In this document: positions 40,146-49,447 of the stretch, piece by piece
Layout: each line of letters opens with the position of its first letter
How positions within the stretch are numbered: the first letter of the stretch is position 1
Origin: Hyphomicrobiales bacterium
GTDB taxonomy: Bacteria > Pseudomonadota > Alphaproteobacteria > MED-G09
Assembly: GCA_028339975.1 (NCBI GenBank)
Contig: JAOLDG010000009.1
Span: forward strand, 1-61,324
Direction of reading: 5' to 3'
DNA length: 61,324 nucleotides
The notes under the pieces: generated by a model
The model's input: only the letters and a program-made list of their open reading frames with translations
What the model was told of the DNA's origin: nothing
The model's database searches: none
Translations under genes and position numbers: made by a program

Positions 40146-40646
40146 CTAATCTGAGCCAATACTAGTCAAGGTATGTTTAATAACCTTCCATTTGCCATTT
40201 TCTTTTTGCATATGAGTATTATAATTACCCCAAAGAGTTGATTTTTCTTGTTCAGCGCCTTTGTAATAATGAGTTGCCTGAATATCAGTCCTTACTTTTG
40301 CAATCCCATTTTCATAAACTATTAATGGGTTTCCCATCATATGTTGACTACTTTGATATTTGCTAACCGCTTCCTTTACATATGTTACCCACTCACCCTT
40401 TCCTTTTAGAGTAACTTTTCCTCCTGATCTAAAATTAGGATCATAAATAATATTAACCTCTACATCATCGGAAAAAATTGTTGCATAAAAATCAAAATCT
40501 TTTGTATCAATCCCTCTTGCGTAAGAGCTCATTACATCAATAATATCTAGCCGGTCGCTTGTGGTTAATTCATCCGCCATAGTTCCTCCAAGTATGAAAA
40601 TAGGTAATAATAAAGTTAATAATATTTTTTTTATAGTGACAACCAT
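40146..40646 (-). CDS. Secreted SnoaL/NTF2-like protein (paralogue of 7789-8280)
   Basis: A 166-residue exported protein: signal peptide (about 1-24, ending TMA) and an NTF2-fold domain aligning along its whole length with the 7789-8280 product: DRLDIIDVMSSYARGIDTKDFDF, FSDDVEVNIIYDPN, KGEWVTYVKEAVSKYQSSQHMMGNPLI, WKVIKHTLTSIG. Periplasmic ligand-binding or isomerase role by family only. First of two NTF2-like genes in tandem. Confidence 0.82.
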   Translation of the reverse strand: MVVTIKKILLTLLLPIFILGGTMADELTTSDRLDIIDVMSSYARGIDTKDFDFYATIFSDDVEVNIIYDPNFRSGGKVTLKGKGEWVTYVKEAVSKYQSSQHMMGNPLIVYENGIAKVRTDIQATHYYKGAEQEKSTLWGNYNTHMQKENGKWKVIKHTLTSIGSD

Positions 40647-40700
40647 GAATATTTTTACCCCTACTATTATAAAATTAATTAATCTTATAGTTTTTTTATT

Positions 40701-41159
40701 TTAAAAAAGACTACCATTTTTATTAAACCATTCAAGAATGTATTCCTCTATATCACTTATTTTATTTTCATTTACAGCATAATCACGAACGGACATGCCA
40801 TGCTCGTGAATACTTTTGGAGCTTCCAGAAATAAGATAATGCCAGTCATATAGCTTTTTTCCCTCATCAATCAGACGATAAGCACATGTTGGTGGAAGCC
40901 ACTCAAGTTTTTTTAATTTTTTTAAATCCAATTCAATACAGTCAGGAACATTATCTTGACGATTTATATAATCCTTACATTTACATGTTTTCTCATCCAG
41001 ATAGGCACAGGATACATTTGATACTGATATTTCTCCAGTATCGATATCCTCAAGTTTATGCAAGCAGCACTTACCACAGCCATCACACAAAGATTCCCAC
41101 TCAAGCTTTGACATTTCATTTAATGATTTAGTTTCCCAAAAAGGTTCTTTATCTGCCAT
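40701..41159 (-). CDS. YcgN/UPF0260-family cysteine-cluster protein
   Basis: A 152-residue protein with the UPF0260 cysteine pattern: LEWESLCDGCGKCCLHKLED (19-38), VSCAYLDEKTCKCKDYINR, DNVPDCIELD and LPPTCAYRLIDEGK, followed by WHYLISGSS. The CxxCxxCC cluster probably binds Fe-S or zinc. Function unknown in the family. Single gene divergent from the protein-E-like gene. Confidence 0.9.
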   Translation of the reverse strand: MADKEPFWETKSLNEMSKLEWESLCDGCGKCCLHKLEDIDTGEISVSNVSCAYLDEKTCKCKDYINRQDNVPDCIELDLKKLKKLEWLPPTCAYRLIDEGKKLYDWHYLISGSSKSIHEHGMSVRDYAVNENKISDIEEYILEWFNKNGSLF

Positions 41160-41241
41160 TTTTTTATAATAGGATAAAAATTACTAAAAAAGAAACCAAG
41201 AGTTAATAGACATTCAAAATCATATTATTTAAAATTACAAA

Positions 41242-41649
41242 ATGCTTAGAAAATTTATAGTCACATTATTATTAATAACCTTTTCAGGTGGTATGGCTTT
41301 CGCTAATTGGATAGAATTTGGCGAAACTAATTCTGGAGTTCATTATATCGATTTAAATGAAACGGGATCTGATGATAAGTATGTATATTATTGGGTTTTA
41401 ACAAATTATTTTAATCCCCAAGAAATTCCTCTTGTCTCTAAAAAATATTCGTCAAAAAAAGTATACAAACAGACAGATTGTAAAAGATTTAGGACTAGTG
41501 CTGTACAAATAATTTTGTATGAAAAAGAGATGTCTAAGGGAGTTGCTTTAATAGATGAGAATTATAAAGAAAGTAGTTTTACTACTCCTATTTTTGAATC
41601 AATAGGATTCGAAGAATTAGAAAAAATATGTAGTCACATAGAAAGGTAG
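41242..41649 (+). CDS. Secreted surface-adhesin-E-like protein
   Basis: A 135-residue protein with signal peptide (1-21, ending AFA) followed by a domain matching the surface-adhesin protein E pattern: NWIEFGETNSGVHYIDLNET, YYWVLTNYF, SKKVYKQTDCKRF and a final Cys (LEKICSHIE). Two mature cysteines likely form a disulfide. In most bacteria this is a small periplasmic protein of unknown role rather than an adhesin. Confidence 0.75.
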   Translation: MLRKFIVTLLLITFSGGMAFANWIEFGETNSGVHYIDLNETGSDDKYVYYWVLTNYFNPQEIPLVSKKYSSKKVYKQTDCKRFRTSAVQIILYEKEMSKGVALIDENYKESSFTTPIFESIGFEELEKICSHIER

Positions 41650-41652
41650 AAT

Positions 41653-41799
41653 TTAATTATCGATTTTACTTTTATTAAGAACGTGACTTACTGAAAACTC
41701 AGCCCCTAAATCATCAATCTTATAAAAATCATTTTCTATATCGTCTTCAGACCACCACTCTTCAATAATATGCTTTCCTACTTCAATAATCTTGTTCAT
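41653..41799 (-). CDS. 48-residue acidic protein, function unknown
   Basis: ATG at 41799 with a GAGGGG/GCTGAG purine-rich leader. Product MNKIIEVGKHIIEEWWSEDD and IENDFYKIDDLGAEFSVSHV, ending LNKSKIDN. Acidic, soluble, amphipathic. It fits between the protein-E-like gene (convergent, 3 nt apart) and the MerR gene. No homologue can be named. Confidence 0.5.
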   Translation of the reverse strand: MNKIIEVGKHIIEEWWSEDDIENDFYKIDDLGAEFSVSHVLNKSKIDN

Positions 41800-41919
41800 C
41801 TCAGCGCCCCTCTTTTTTTTATTATATCCTAAAGTTAACCGAGTCTCTAAATTTACAAAGCTAATTAACTATATAAAAAATTTTATCTAAGAAAATATTA
41901 TTGTCGAGTAAAATAAAAA

Positions 41920-42303
41920 TTAAGATAATGTTTCAAGAATTTCATTTAATTTTTTTAATATCTCATCTTTATTGGATTTTTCAGAAGAGTTTATGTTTAG
42001 CTCAGTCACGATAGAATGCTTTTGTTTATCTATATTATTGATAGGGCTTAAGCTTGATACCTTAGAATCGTTAAGCTTTGAGTTAACATCTTTAATACTT
42101 AAGCCATCATTCCTTAAAAAGTTTTTTATTTTTAAAAGTAGGCTTATATCTTCTGGCCGATAAAATCTTCTTCCGCCAGGTCTTTTTATTAGTTTAATTT
42201 GTTTAAATTTAGTTTCCCAAAATCTTAAAACATAAGATGGTTCTCCAACTTCCTTGGAAGCTTCTCCAATCGTTCTATATGCCTCAGGACTTTTTTCAAC
42301 CAT
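41920..42303 (-). CDS. MerR-family transcriptional regulator
   Basis: A 127-residue protein with an N-terminal MerR winged helix (about 8-75): YRTIGEASKEVGEPSYVLRFWE, PGGRRFYRPEDISLLLKIKNFL, then a low-complexity Ser/Asn/Lys tail. In Alphaproteobacteria this gene regularly follows ihfA after plsX-fabH. Its target and ligand are unknown; no effector cysteines are present. Confidence 0.9.
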   Translation of the reverse strand: MVEKSPEAYRTIGEASKEVGEPSYVLRFWETKFKQIKLIKRPGGRRFYRPEDISLLLKIKNFLRNDGLSIKDVNSKLNDSKVSSLSPINNIDKQKHSIVTELNINSSEKSNKDEILKKLNEILETLS

Positions 42304-42316
42304 ATTTCACATTCTT

Positions 42317-42607
42317 TTATTCGTTAATAATTTTATTTTTAAGTTCCTTACTCGCCCTAAAAACAACAACTCGCCTTGCGTCAATCACTGCTTCTTCTTT
42401 AGTTTTTGGATTGCGGCCAATTCTCTCATTCTTCTGCCTAACCATAAAGCTGCCGAACGAAGATAATTTTACACTTTTACCATCTATTAGCTCTAGAATC
42501 ATTTCTTCAAAAATTTGATCAACTATTTGAGAGGACTCAACTTTAGATATACCTATTTCAGAATAAATTGCCTCAGACAAATCAGCTCTTGTTAAAGTTT
42601 CACTCAT
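42317..42607 (-). CDS. ihfA: Integration host factor subunit alpha
   Basis: A 96-residue HU/IHF-family DNA-bending protein: TLTRADLSEAIYSEIGISKVES, VKLSSFGSFMVRQKNERIGRNPKTKEE (the signature arm with RxGRNPKT) and ARRVVVFRASKELK. Alpha-subunit assignment rests on the fabH-ihfA-MerR neighbourhood. Acts on the nucleoid in transcription and recombination. Confidence 0.95.
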   Translation of the reverse strand: MSETLTRADLSEAIYSEIGISKVESSQIVDQIFEEMILELIDGKSVKLSSFGSFMVRQKNERIGRNPKTKEEAVIDARRVVVFRASKELKNKIINE

Positions 42608-42661
42608 TTTATTTTCCTCTTCTTATATAAAAAACTCTTTTGTAAAAAAAATCAAGGACTT

Positions 42662-43642
42662 CTACCATCTAATTAATGTAGAACCCCAACTAAATCCTCC
42701 CCCCATTGCTTCCAATAAAACTAAATCACCTGGCTTAATTTTACCTTCCTCAACTGCATCATTTATAGCAAGTGGAATAGAGGCGGCAGAAGTATTAGCG
42801 TGCTTATCAACTGTAATTATTACCTTATCTTTACTAAGTCCAACTTTTTTTGAAACCGCCTCAAGAATTCTTTTATTTGCCTGATGAGGAACAAACCAAT
42901 CAATATCATTGATGTTTAAATTATTGTATTCTATTGCCTCAATTATTGCAGAGGACAAGTTGTGAACAGCATGCTTAAAAACGCCTTTACCATCCATCCT
43001 TAAAAACCCAACTTGACTAGATGTCGAAGGCCCTCCATCAACATATAAAAGATCCCCATAGCGACCATCAGAATGTAAATGATTACTTAAAACGCCTCTA
43101 TTAGAAGCATCATCTGATGCAGATAAAACTATAGCACCAGCACCGTCCCCAAAAAGAACACAAGTCCCTCTATCATCCCAATCAATTATTCTACTAAAAG
43201 TTTCAGAACCTATAACAAGAGCATTTTTAGCATTACCAACCTTTATCGCATTGTCTGCAGCTTCTATGGCAAAAACAAAACCTGAACAAACTGCCTGCAT
43301 ATCGTAAGCATAACCTTTTCTTATTCCCAATGATGATTGAATAGCTGTTGCTGAGGCTGGAAATGTATTATCTGGAGTTGATGTAGCCAAGATAATTAGA
43401 TCAATATCTGAATTCTCTAGTCCCGAATTATTAATGGCTTTCTGAGCCGCCTCAGCGCCAAGTGAAGATGTTGTTTCTCCCTCAGAGGCTATTCTTCTTT
43501 CTTTGATACCCGTTCTTTCCTCAATCCACTCTTCAGATGTATCCACCGTCATAGTCAAATCTTTATTTGTTACGATTTTCTTAGGTAAAGAAGCTCCAAC
43601 ACCCTTAACAATAGATCTAAATATTTTGCTATCATTATTCAT
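42662..43642 (-). CDS. fabH: 3-oxoacyl-ACP synthase III
   Basis: A 326-residue KASIII. Catalytic triad visible: Cys119 in [11 protein letters not shown], His in [14 protein letters not shown] (about 250) and Asn in [14 protein letters not shown] (about 280); C-terminal [13 protein letters not shown] closes the fold. It starts fatty-acid synthesis from acetyl-CoA and malonyl-ACP. It follows plsX by 2 nt. Confidence 0.97.
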   Translation of the reverse strand: MNNDSKIFRSIVKGVGASLPKKIVTNKDLTMTVDTSEEWIEERTGIKERRIASEGETTSSLGAEAAQKAINNSGLENSDIDLIILATSTPDNTFPASATAIQSSLGIRKGYAYDMQAVCSGFVFAIEAADNAIKVGNAKNALVIGSETFSRIIDWDDRGTCVLFGDGAGAIVLSASDDASNRGVLSNHLHSDGRYGDLLYVDGGPSTSSQVGFLRMDGKGVFKHAVHNLSSAIIEAIEYNNLNINDIDWFVPHQANKRILEAVSKKVGLSKDKVIITVDKHANTSAASIPLAINDAVEEGKIKPGDLVLLEAMGGGFSWGSTLIRW

Positions 43643-43644
43643 AA

Positions 43645-44658
43645 TTAAATATTTTTACTTACCAATTTTTTAATAGTTTTCGACATTTTAGAGTGCGATA
43701 ATTTCAAACTAAATTCAATTGCCTTAGAAAAACCAATAGCATCAGTTCCTCCATGACTTTTTACAACTAAACCATTTAATCCAAGAAATACTCCCCCATT
43801 GAGCTCCCTTGGATCCATTTTATCCTTGAGTTCTTTAAATGAATTTATACCAATTAAATAACTCAAGCGACCTAAAAAAGATTTCTTAAATGCATCTGAC
43901 ATAAAATGACCAATAAGCTTTGCAGTCCCCTCAGCGGTTTTTAATGCTATATTTCCAGTAAATCCGTCTGTCACAACAACGTCTGATTTACCAAGTGAAA
44001 TATCATCACCTTCTACATAGCCAATATAGTTATCCTTAAAAAGTTTTTTCATTTTTTGTGATGCTTCTTGGATGCTCTCTGTGCCCTTCATCTCTTCGTG
44101 ACCAATATTTAACAAACCAACGGAGGGATTTTCTTTTTCCAAAACTGTAAGAGCGTAGGCATAGCCAAGTATTCCAAACTGAACTAATTGATTTGAAGAA
44201 ACCTCAACATTAGCACCTAGGTCTAATACAACTGAACGTCCATTTTTATTTGGCCAGTAGCTTGCTATAGCCGGCCTTTCAATTCCATCAAGCTTTTTAA
44301 GTATAATTGCAGACAGACCCATTAACGCACCAGTATTTCCTGCAGATATAGCTATTTCTGAATTATTATCACTAACAGATTTGATACACCCCCACATTGA
44401 TGATTCCTTGCCTATCCTTCTAATAGCATCAATTGGTTTTGCATCCATCGGGACAACTTTGTTACAGTGAATAATATCAATTTTATTTTTACTAATAGAA
44501 TTTTTTTCAACTTCCGTCTTAATCTTCTCTTCATCGCCATAGAGAATGGCTGAAAAGTTATCTAAATTCTTTAAGGCTATGGAAAGACCTTCTATGGAAA
44601 CGCCTGGGCTATTATCGCCACCCATTGCATCTATTGATATAACTTTATTTAAACTCAA
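43645..44658 (-). CDS. plsX: Phosphate acyltransferase PlsX
   Basis: A 337-residue Pls[22 protein letters not shown] at the N-terminus, [43 protein letters not shown] and [25 protein letters not shown]. It makes acyl-phosphate from acyl-ACP for phospholipid synthesis. The TTG at 44658 (GGGG 7 nt upstream) gives the usual N-terminus; the longer reading to 44703 overlaps the upstream gene. The DUF177 gene usual at this spot is absent. Confidence 0.95.
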   Translation of the reverse strand: MSLNKVISIDAMGGDNSPGVSIEGLSIALKNLDNFSAILYGDEEKIKTEVEKNSISKNKIDIIHCNKVVPMDAKPIDAIRRIGKESSMWGCIKSVSDNNSEIAISAGNTGALMGLSAIILKKLDGIERPAIASYWPNKNGRSVVLDLGANVEVSSNQLVQFGILGYAYALTVLEKENPSVGLLNIGHEEMKGTESIQEASQKMKKLFKDNYIGYVEGDDISLGKSDVVVTDGFTGNIALKTAEGTAKLIGHFMSDAFKKSFLGRLSYLIGINSFKELKDKMDPRELNGGVFLGLNGLVVKSHGGTDAIGFSKAIEFSLKLSHSKMSKTIKKLVSKNI

Positions 44659-44692
44659 ACCAAAGCCCCACATGTATAAGCTAAATAAAAAA

Positions 44693-45235
44693 TTAAAACC
44701 CATTAGAGGACGTTGTTAAGATACTCTCTAAATTTTTACCATTATACTTATTAACTTTTTGATAAACAAAATGATATAATTTTTTAGACTCTTTTTCCAT
44801 TTCTTTGTTGTTTGACCAAATATTCCTTTGCAAACATTCGCAAAACTTTTCTTCATCATAAAAATACTGATCATACATTCTTGTTCTTCCATAAAAAGAT
44901 TCGATTACAATTTTCATTTTTTTACCGAATGATTGATCGCTAATTCCTAACTCTCGATAGGATGACTCTACTTCAATCATAAATATATCAAAGAGCTTTT
45001 GTGTAAAATTTTTCTCTTTTTCACCAGATTCTTTAAAAATTTTAATGAAAACAAAGATATGCAATATAATAATATCAAATCTACCATCAATTGTATCAGG
45101 TACTTTTAAATCAACATAAAAAAATTTATCGTATGAGGATTTAAGGATTCTTTTGTATATTAAGCCATGAGGCAAAGAATAATCAGGGCCTGAATTCATT
45201 AAAGACGATATAATATTTTTAATTTTTTTTAACAT
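44693..45235 (-). CDS. Ubiquinol-cytochrome c chaperone (CBP3/UQCC1 family)
   Basis: A 180-residue protein of the CBP3 chaperone family: Y-x-x-P-x-x-x-x-x-R residue pattern early (LIYKRILKSSYDKFFYVDLKVPDTIDGRFDIIILHIFVF), then SSYRELGISDQSFGKKMKIVIESFYGR. In mitochondria the family assembles cytochrome b of the bc1 complex; alphaproteobacterial members lie upstream of plsX, often with DUF177 between. Divergent from the BamE-like lipoprotein. Confidence 0.8.
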   Translation of the reverse strand: MLKKIKNIISSLMNSGPDYSLPHGLIYKRILKSSYDKFFYVDLKVPDTIDGRFDIIILHIFVFIKIFKESGEKEKNFTQKLFDIFMIEVESSYRELGISDQSFGKKMKIVIESFYGRTRMYDQYFYDEEKFCECLQRNIWSNNKEMEKESKKLYHFVYQKVNKYNGKNLESILTTSSNGF

Positions 45236-45315
45236 TTCTTTTCACTAAGATTGACAAATATCAAAGAACAGATCATTTCTATAACTTATATTAATAAAGG
45301 TTTAGCTTTTATCTC

Positions 45316-45777
45316 ATGAATTATGTAATTAAAAAATATATATTTGTCTTTTTATGCATTTTTATAACCTCGTGTTCATCATTAGTATCTCCTATAGTAG
45401 AGAATAGAGGTTATGTTTTTGATGATGAACTTTTGAATAAGGTTGTGCTTGAGCAAAGTATTGCTAGCGATGTTATTGATCTCCTTGGATCTCCGTCAAC
45501 AACATCATCTATTGACGCCTCAACTTGGTATTATATTTATAGCAAAGCTGAAACAACTGCATTTTATCATCCAGAAATAACAGATAGAAGAGTATTGGCA
45601 ATTTCATTTAATAATGAAAATAAAGTTAATAATCTAAAATACTATAGTCTTGAGGATGGAAAAGTTATATCATATGTAGATAGACAAACACCTACAAGAG
45701 GAAGAGAGCTCACAGTAATTCAACAGCTCTTTGGAAACCTTGGAAGGTTAGGAGCAGGAAGTTTACCGGGTAACTAA
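45316..45777 (+). CDS. BamE/SmpA-family outer-membrane lipoprotein
   Basis: A 153-residue lipoprotein: signal with lipobox FITSC (Cys 20) and a BamE fold (RGYVFDDELLNKVVLEQSIASDVIDLLGSPSTTSSIDASTWYYI). In Alphaproteobacteria the gene sits beside the ubiquinol-cytochrome c chaperone. Role: accessory part of the outer-membrane protein assembly (BAM) complex, or a related OmlA. Its last base is the first of the next gene's ATG. Confidence 0.9.
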   Translation: MNYVIKKYIFVFLCIFITSCSSLVSPIVENRGYVFDDELLNKVVLEQSIASDVIDLLGSPSTTSSIDASTWYYIYSKAETTAFYHPEITDRRVLAISFNNENKVNNLKYYSLEDGKVISYVDRQTPTRGRELTVIQQLFGNLGRLGAGSLPGN

Positions 45778-46112
45778 TGGATAATAAAAATAACATATCA
45801 ATCAGCAAAAATGCTGCAGAAAAAATTAAAAATATCATTTCTTCACAAGAAAAGAATGTAATTCTTAAAATATCAGTCCTAGGGGGCGGATGTGCTGGGT
45901 TTTCTTATCAATTTGATTTAGTGAAAAGTCTTGATAAGGGTGATGTTTTGCTCGAAGAGAATGGGGTTAAGGTGTTAATTGATGAAGTTTCAATCCCCTA
46001 CCTTGAAGGCTCGGTTATTGATTATAAGAATGATTTAATTGGCCAATCTTTTGAAATACAAAATCCGAATGCGACTTCTTCTTGTGGCTGCGGTACATCA
46101 TTCTCAATGTAA
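45777..46112 (+). CDS. erpA: HesB/IscA/ErpA iron-sulfur cluster insertion protein
   Basis: A 111-residue A-type carrier: ISKNAAEKIKNIISSQ, LGGGCAGFSYQFDLV (Cys 39), SIPYLEGSVIDY and the C-terminal SCGCGTSFS (Cys 103, 105), the three Fe-S ligands. It passes [4Fe-4S] or [2Fe-2S] clusters to apo-enzymes. Erp versus IscA cannot be settled; the xthA neighbour favours the alphaproteobacterial ErpA arrangement. Overlaps bamE by one base. Confidence 0.88.
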   Translation: MDNKNNISISKNAAEKIKNIISSQEKNVILKISVLGGGCAGFSYQFDLVKSLDKGDVLLEENGVKVLIDEVSIPYLEGSVIDYKNDLIGQSFEIQNPNATSSCGCGTSFSM

Positions 46113-46117
46113 CTATC

Positions 46118-46894
46118 GTGAAAATCGCAAGCTGGAATGTAAACTCTGTAAGATCAAGAATTAATAATATTTTAGATTGGCTAAAGCTTGAAAATCCAGA
46201 TATTTTGTGCCTCCAAGAAACAAAAGTTATTGATAAAGATTTTCCAATAAGTTCTTTTGAAGAAATGGGCTACAACGTTCAAATACATGGTCAAAAAAGC
46301 TATAATGGTGTTGCCGTTTTATCAAAATATCTTATTGAAGAAACATTCAAAGGAATTCCGAACTATAACGATGAACAAGCTAGGTATATTGAAACAGTTC
46401 ATTCAACTGATTCAGGCATGGTAAGATTAGCGAATATCTACCTTCCAAATGGTAATCCTGCGCCAGGACCAAAATATGACTATAAGCTCGAATGGATGGA
46501 AAGGCTAAAGTCGCATTTAAGAGAAACCCTTCTTAATGAAGAAATATTTATTGTTTTAGGGGACTTTAATGTTATTCCCGAAGAAGCTGATGTTCATAAT
46601 CCTGATGCATGGAAAGATGACGCATTGTTTAAAATAGAAACAAAAAAAGCTTATCGAGAAATATTATCTCTTGGTTTTCTAGATTCCTTTAGACAGTTTA
46701 ATAACGATCCAGGTAATTATACGTTTTGGGACTATCAAAGAGGTGCGTGGCAAAGAAATAATGGTATAAGAATTGATCACATCCTAACATCCCCACTGGC
46801 TACCGACAAAATGAACAATGTTTATATTGACAAAACGGTTAGAGACAAAGAAAAACCCTCTGACCATGTTCCAATCATAATTGAGATAGAATAA
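46118..46894 (+). CDS. xthA: Exodeoxyribonuclease III
   Basis: A 258-residue AP endonuclease/3'-5' exonuclease: VKIASWNVNSVRSRINNIL at the start, LCLQETKV (metal-binding Glu), ANIYLPNG, VLGDFNVIPEEADV, SFRQFNND and SDHVPIIIEIE with catalytic His. Acts in base-excision repair. The GTG at 46118 gives the family N-terminus; the longer frame from 46082 overlaps the erpA end. Two bases of context after erpA (6 nt) suggest coupling. Confidence 0.95.
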   Translation: MKIASWNVNSVRSRINNILDWLKLENPDILCLQETKVIDKDFPISSFEEMGYNVQIHGQKSYNGVAVLSKYLIEETFKGIPNYNDEQARYIETVHSTDSGMVRLANIYLPNGNPAPGPKYDYKLEWMERLKSHLRETLLNEEIFIVLGDFNVIPEEADVHNPDAWKDDALFKIETKKAYREILSLGFLDSFRQFNNDPGNYTFWDYQRGAWQRNNGIRIDHILTSPLATDKMNNVYIDKTVRDKEKPSDHVPIIIEIE

Positions 46895-46906
46895 ATTATC
46901 TAAGAA

Positions 46907-48631
46907 TTAGATATCTGCATAAATGTGAGTTTCTTCATCAGCGCCTGGATGGGTAATTGCACCTTTTTGAGCAGAACCAACTGTCTGAGAATACTTCCAT
47001 AGCGTACCGCTATTATAGTCTGTGCCCCTAGGTTTCCAAGAAGCTTTTCTTTTTGAAAACTCCTCTTCTGTTACATCAACACTAAGAATTCCTTTATCTC
47101 CATCTATTGTAATTCTATCACCATCTTTTATCAAAGCTATTGGACCGCCTACAGCTGCTTCGGGACCTACATGACCAACACATAAGCCTCTTGTCCCGCC
47201 ACTAAATCTTCCGTCAGTAATAAGGGCAACTTTGCCTCCCATACCTTGTCCAGACAAGGCTGCAGTGGTAGATAGCATTTCCCTCATACCCGGACCACCT
47301 TTAGGACCTTCGTACCTTATGACTATAACATCACCCTCATCATAGCCTTCATTAGAAACACATTTAAAAGCATCTTCTTCACAATCAAAACATCTTGCAA
47401 TTCCTTCGAAGGATGTATTTTCCATTCCTGCAACTTTTACTATGGCACCATCTGGAGCTAAATTACCCTTCAATCCTACGACACCTCCGGTTGGGCTTAG
47501 AGGATTGTTATAAGGCCTTATCACCTTTTGATCTTTATTAAATTCAACAGATTCTAAGTTTTCCTCTAAAGTTTTACCGGTAACTGTTAAGCAATCACCA
47601 TGGATATAACCACCTTCAAACAAAGTCTTAATGATAATAGGAACTCCGCCAGCTTCATAAACATCTTTTGCAACATACTGACCACCAGGTTTTAAATCAG
47701 CGATATATGGAGTTCTTTTAAAAATTTCAACAACATCATCTAGATTAAACTCAATACCACATTCATTAGCAATCGCAGGTAAATGTAACCCAGCATTTGT
47801 TGATCCACCAGTTGCTGCAACTATTGTCGCTGCATTCTCAAGGGATTTTCTTGTTACAATATCTCTTGGTCTAATATTTTTTTCAATCAAATTCATTATT
47901 TGCTTACCAGATTCATATGCATACTTATCTCGCTCTTCATAGGGAGCTGGGGCTCCAGAAGAGTATGGTAAGGCCAACCCGATAACCTCAGACACACAAG
48001 CCATTGTATTGGCTGTAAATTGACCCCCACAGGCTCCAGCACCTGGGCACGCAACCTTCTCAAGTTCTTGTAAGTCCTCTTCTGTAGCGCCACCGGCTGC
48101 ATACTTACCTACTGCCTCAAAAACATCCACGACCGTTACATCATTACCCTTATATCTTCCTGGTAAAATAGACCCACCATACATAAATACACTTGGTACA
48201 TTTAAGCGGCACATTGCCATCATAAGGCCCGGCAAAGACTTATCACAACCTGCTAAACCAACAAGCGCGTCGTACGAGTGTCCTCGAACAGTTAATTCAG
48301 TTGAGTCCGCAATAATCTCCCTTGAAACAAGTGAGGATTTCATACCCTGGTGTCCCATGGCAATTCCATCAGTCACAGTAATGGTACAAAACTCTCTTGG
48401 CGTTCCATCAGCATCCTTTACACCCTTCTTCACAGACTGAGCTTGACGCATTAAGGCTATATTACAAGGAGCAGCCTCATTCCAAGTTGAAACAACACCA
48501 ACAAAAGGTTTAGCAATATCCTCCTCTGTCATTCCCATTGCATAATAATATGATCGATGTGGGGCTCGCTCAGGACCAACACTAACATGACGGCTTGGAA
48601 GCTTACTTTTATCAAATTTTTTCCTAGACAT
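46907..48631 (-). CDS. ilvD: Dihydroxy-acid dehydratase
   Basis: A 574-residue IlvD. Iron-sulfur and active-site motifs: [13 protein letters not shown] (Cys about 56), [34 protein letters not shown] and [21 protein letters not shown]. It makes the 2-keto acids for valine and isoleucine. Single gene, convergent with xthA. Confidence 0.97.
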   Translation of the reverse strand: MSRKKFDKSKLPSRHVSVGPERAPHRSYYYAMGMTEEDIAKPFVGVVSTWNEAAPCNIALMRQAQSVKKGVKDADGTPREFCTITVTDGIAMGHQGMKSSLVSREIIADSTELTVRGHSYDALVGLAGCDKSLPGLMMAMCRLNVPSVFMYGGSILPGRYKGNDVTVVDVFEAVGKYAAGGATEEDLQELEKVACPGAGACGGQFTANTMACVSEVIGLALPYSSGAPAPYEERDKYAYESGKQIMNLIEKNIRPRDIVTRKSLENAATIVAATGGSTNAGLHLPAIANECGIEFNLDDVVEIFKRTPYIADLKPGGQYVAKDVYEAGGVPIIIKTLFEGGYIHGDCLTVTGKTLEENLESVEFNKDQKVIRPYNNPLSPTGGVVGLKGNLAPDGAIVKVAGMENTSFEGIARCFDCEEDAFKCVSNEGYDEGDVIVIRYEGPKGGPGMREMLSTTAALSGQGMGGKVALITDGRFSGGTRGLCVGHVGPEAAVGGPIALIKDGDRITIDGDKGILSVDVTEEEFSKRKASWKPRGTDYNSGTLWKYSQTVGSAQKGAITHPGADEETHIYADI

Positions 48632-48640
48632 TAAAGCACC

Positions 48641-49447
48641 CTATAAATCTTGCTTCGGCTTAATAACCATCCACATATTGTCACTTGTTGGTAAATAATC
48701 AAAAAAATTAAATTTAACCACTTCATAATTAGCATTACTTACCATGGTTAACAAAGTTTTTGGAGTAAATTGATTAACATGATCTGGGAACCTAAAGCCA
48801 CACCACTTATTTCCCCTTACCCTTCTGTTAACGCTATTATAGTTTGGGACTTTAATAATTGCATATGCATCCGGCTTAAGAGTAAATTTTAAATTCTTCA
48901 AGACTTCAAATGGGTCATGCTCATGCTCAAGATAAGCCCTTAAAATAGCACCGGAAAATTTATTTTCACCAAACCTATCCAAGACTTCTGTAGAAGGCGC
49001 GCAGACTGCCTCGCCCCCTCTTTTTTTAAAAACCTTATCGGCCTCTTTTGCAGACTTTTCAGAAATATCAATCCCATAAGGTATATATTCATTTGAAATA
49101 TTATTAAATTTCGCACCAGATCCGCAGCCAATATCTAAAATTTCACCCTTTTTACAAAATTTATTCAACAAATATTTAAGCTTATCTCTTTTTAAAATGC
49201 CCTTAATGAATCGTCTAACTCTTTTTTTTGTAGTAATGACCTCCCTTTCATCAAAATTTCTTTCCCACGAGAACTCTTTTTTCATTCTTTCATACACAGG
49301 GACTTCGGGCATGTAGACAAATGAACAATCACATTTAACAAGAGTCCATGGTTTAGAATAGTAATTTAAATTATTGTTATTAATAGATTTACTACATAAA
49401 GGACAAAGTCTTTTTTTAATTTTAGATTTTTCAGTCATTGGAAACAA
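48641..49447 (-). CDS. Class I SAM-dependent methyltransferase with N-terminal zinc ribbon
   Basis: A 268-residue protein: an N-terminal zinc ribbon (CPLCSKSI ... LVKCDCSFVYMPE), a Rossmann methyltransferase core with GEILDIGCGSGAKF (motif I, about 106-119) and DISEKSAKEADKVF, and a C-terminal HEHDPFEVLKNLKFTLKPDAYAI segment. The class resembles methyltransferases that modify sugars or secondary metabolites; substrate unknown. It overlaps valS by up to 17 nt; an ATG three codons in is an alternative start. Confidence 0.85.
   Translation of the reverse strand: MFPMTEKSKIKKRLCPLCSKSINNNNLNYYSKPWTLVKCDCSFVYMPEVPVYERMKKEFSWERNFDEREVITTKKRVRRFIKGILKRDKLKYLLNKFCKKGEILDIGCGSGAKFNNISNEYIPYGIDISEKSAKEADKVFKKRGGEAVCAPSTEVLDRFGENKFSGAILRAYLEHEHDPFEVLKNLKFTLKPDAYAIIKVPNYNSVNRRVRGNKWCGFRFPDHVNQFTPKTLLTMVSNANYEVVKFNFFDYLPTSDNMWMVIKPKQDL

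Noticed and set aside
40886-41131. Plus-strand 81-codon frame opposite the YcgN-like gene
   Set aside because: The minus-strand gene shows the full UPF0260 cysteine pattern; the plus-strand frame has no motif and no ribosome site.
46898-46912. ATCTAA-GAA-TTAGAT inverted repeat between xthA and ilvD, considered as a terminator
   Set aside because: Stem is short and AT-rich, has no T tract, and includes the ilvD stop codon.
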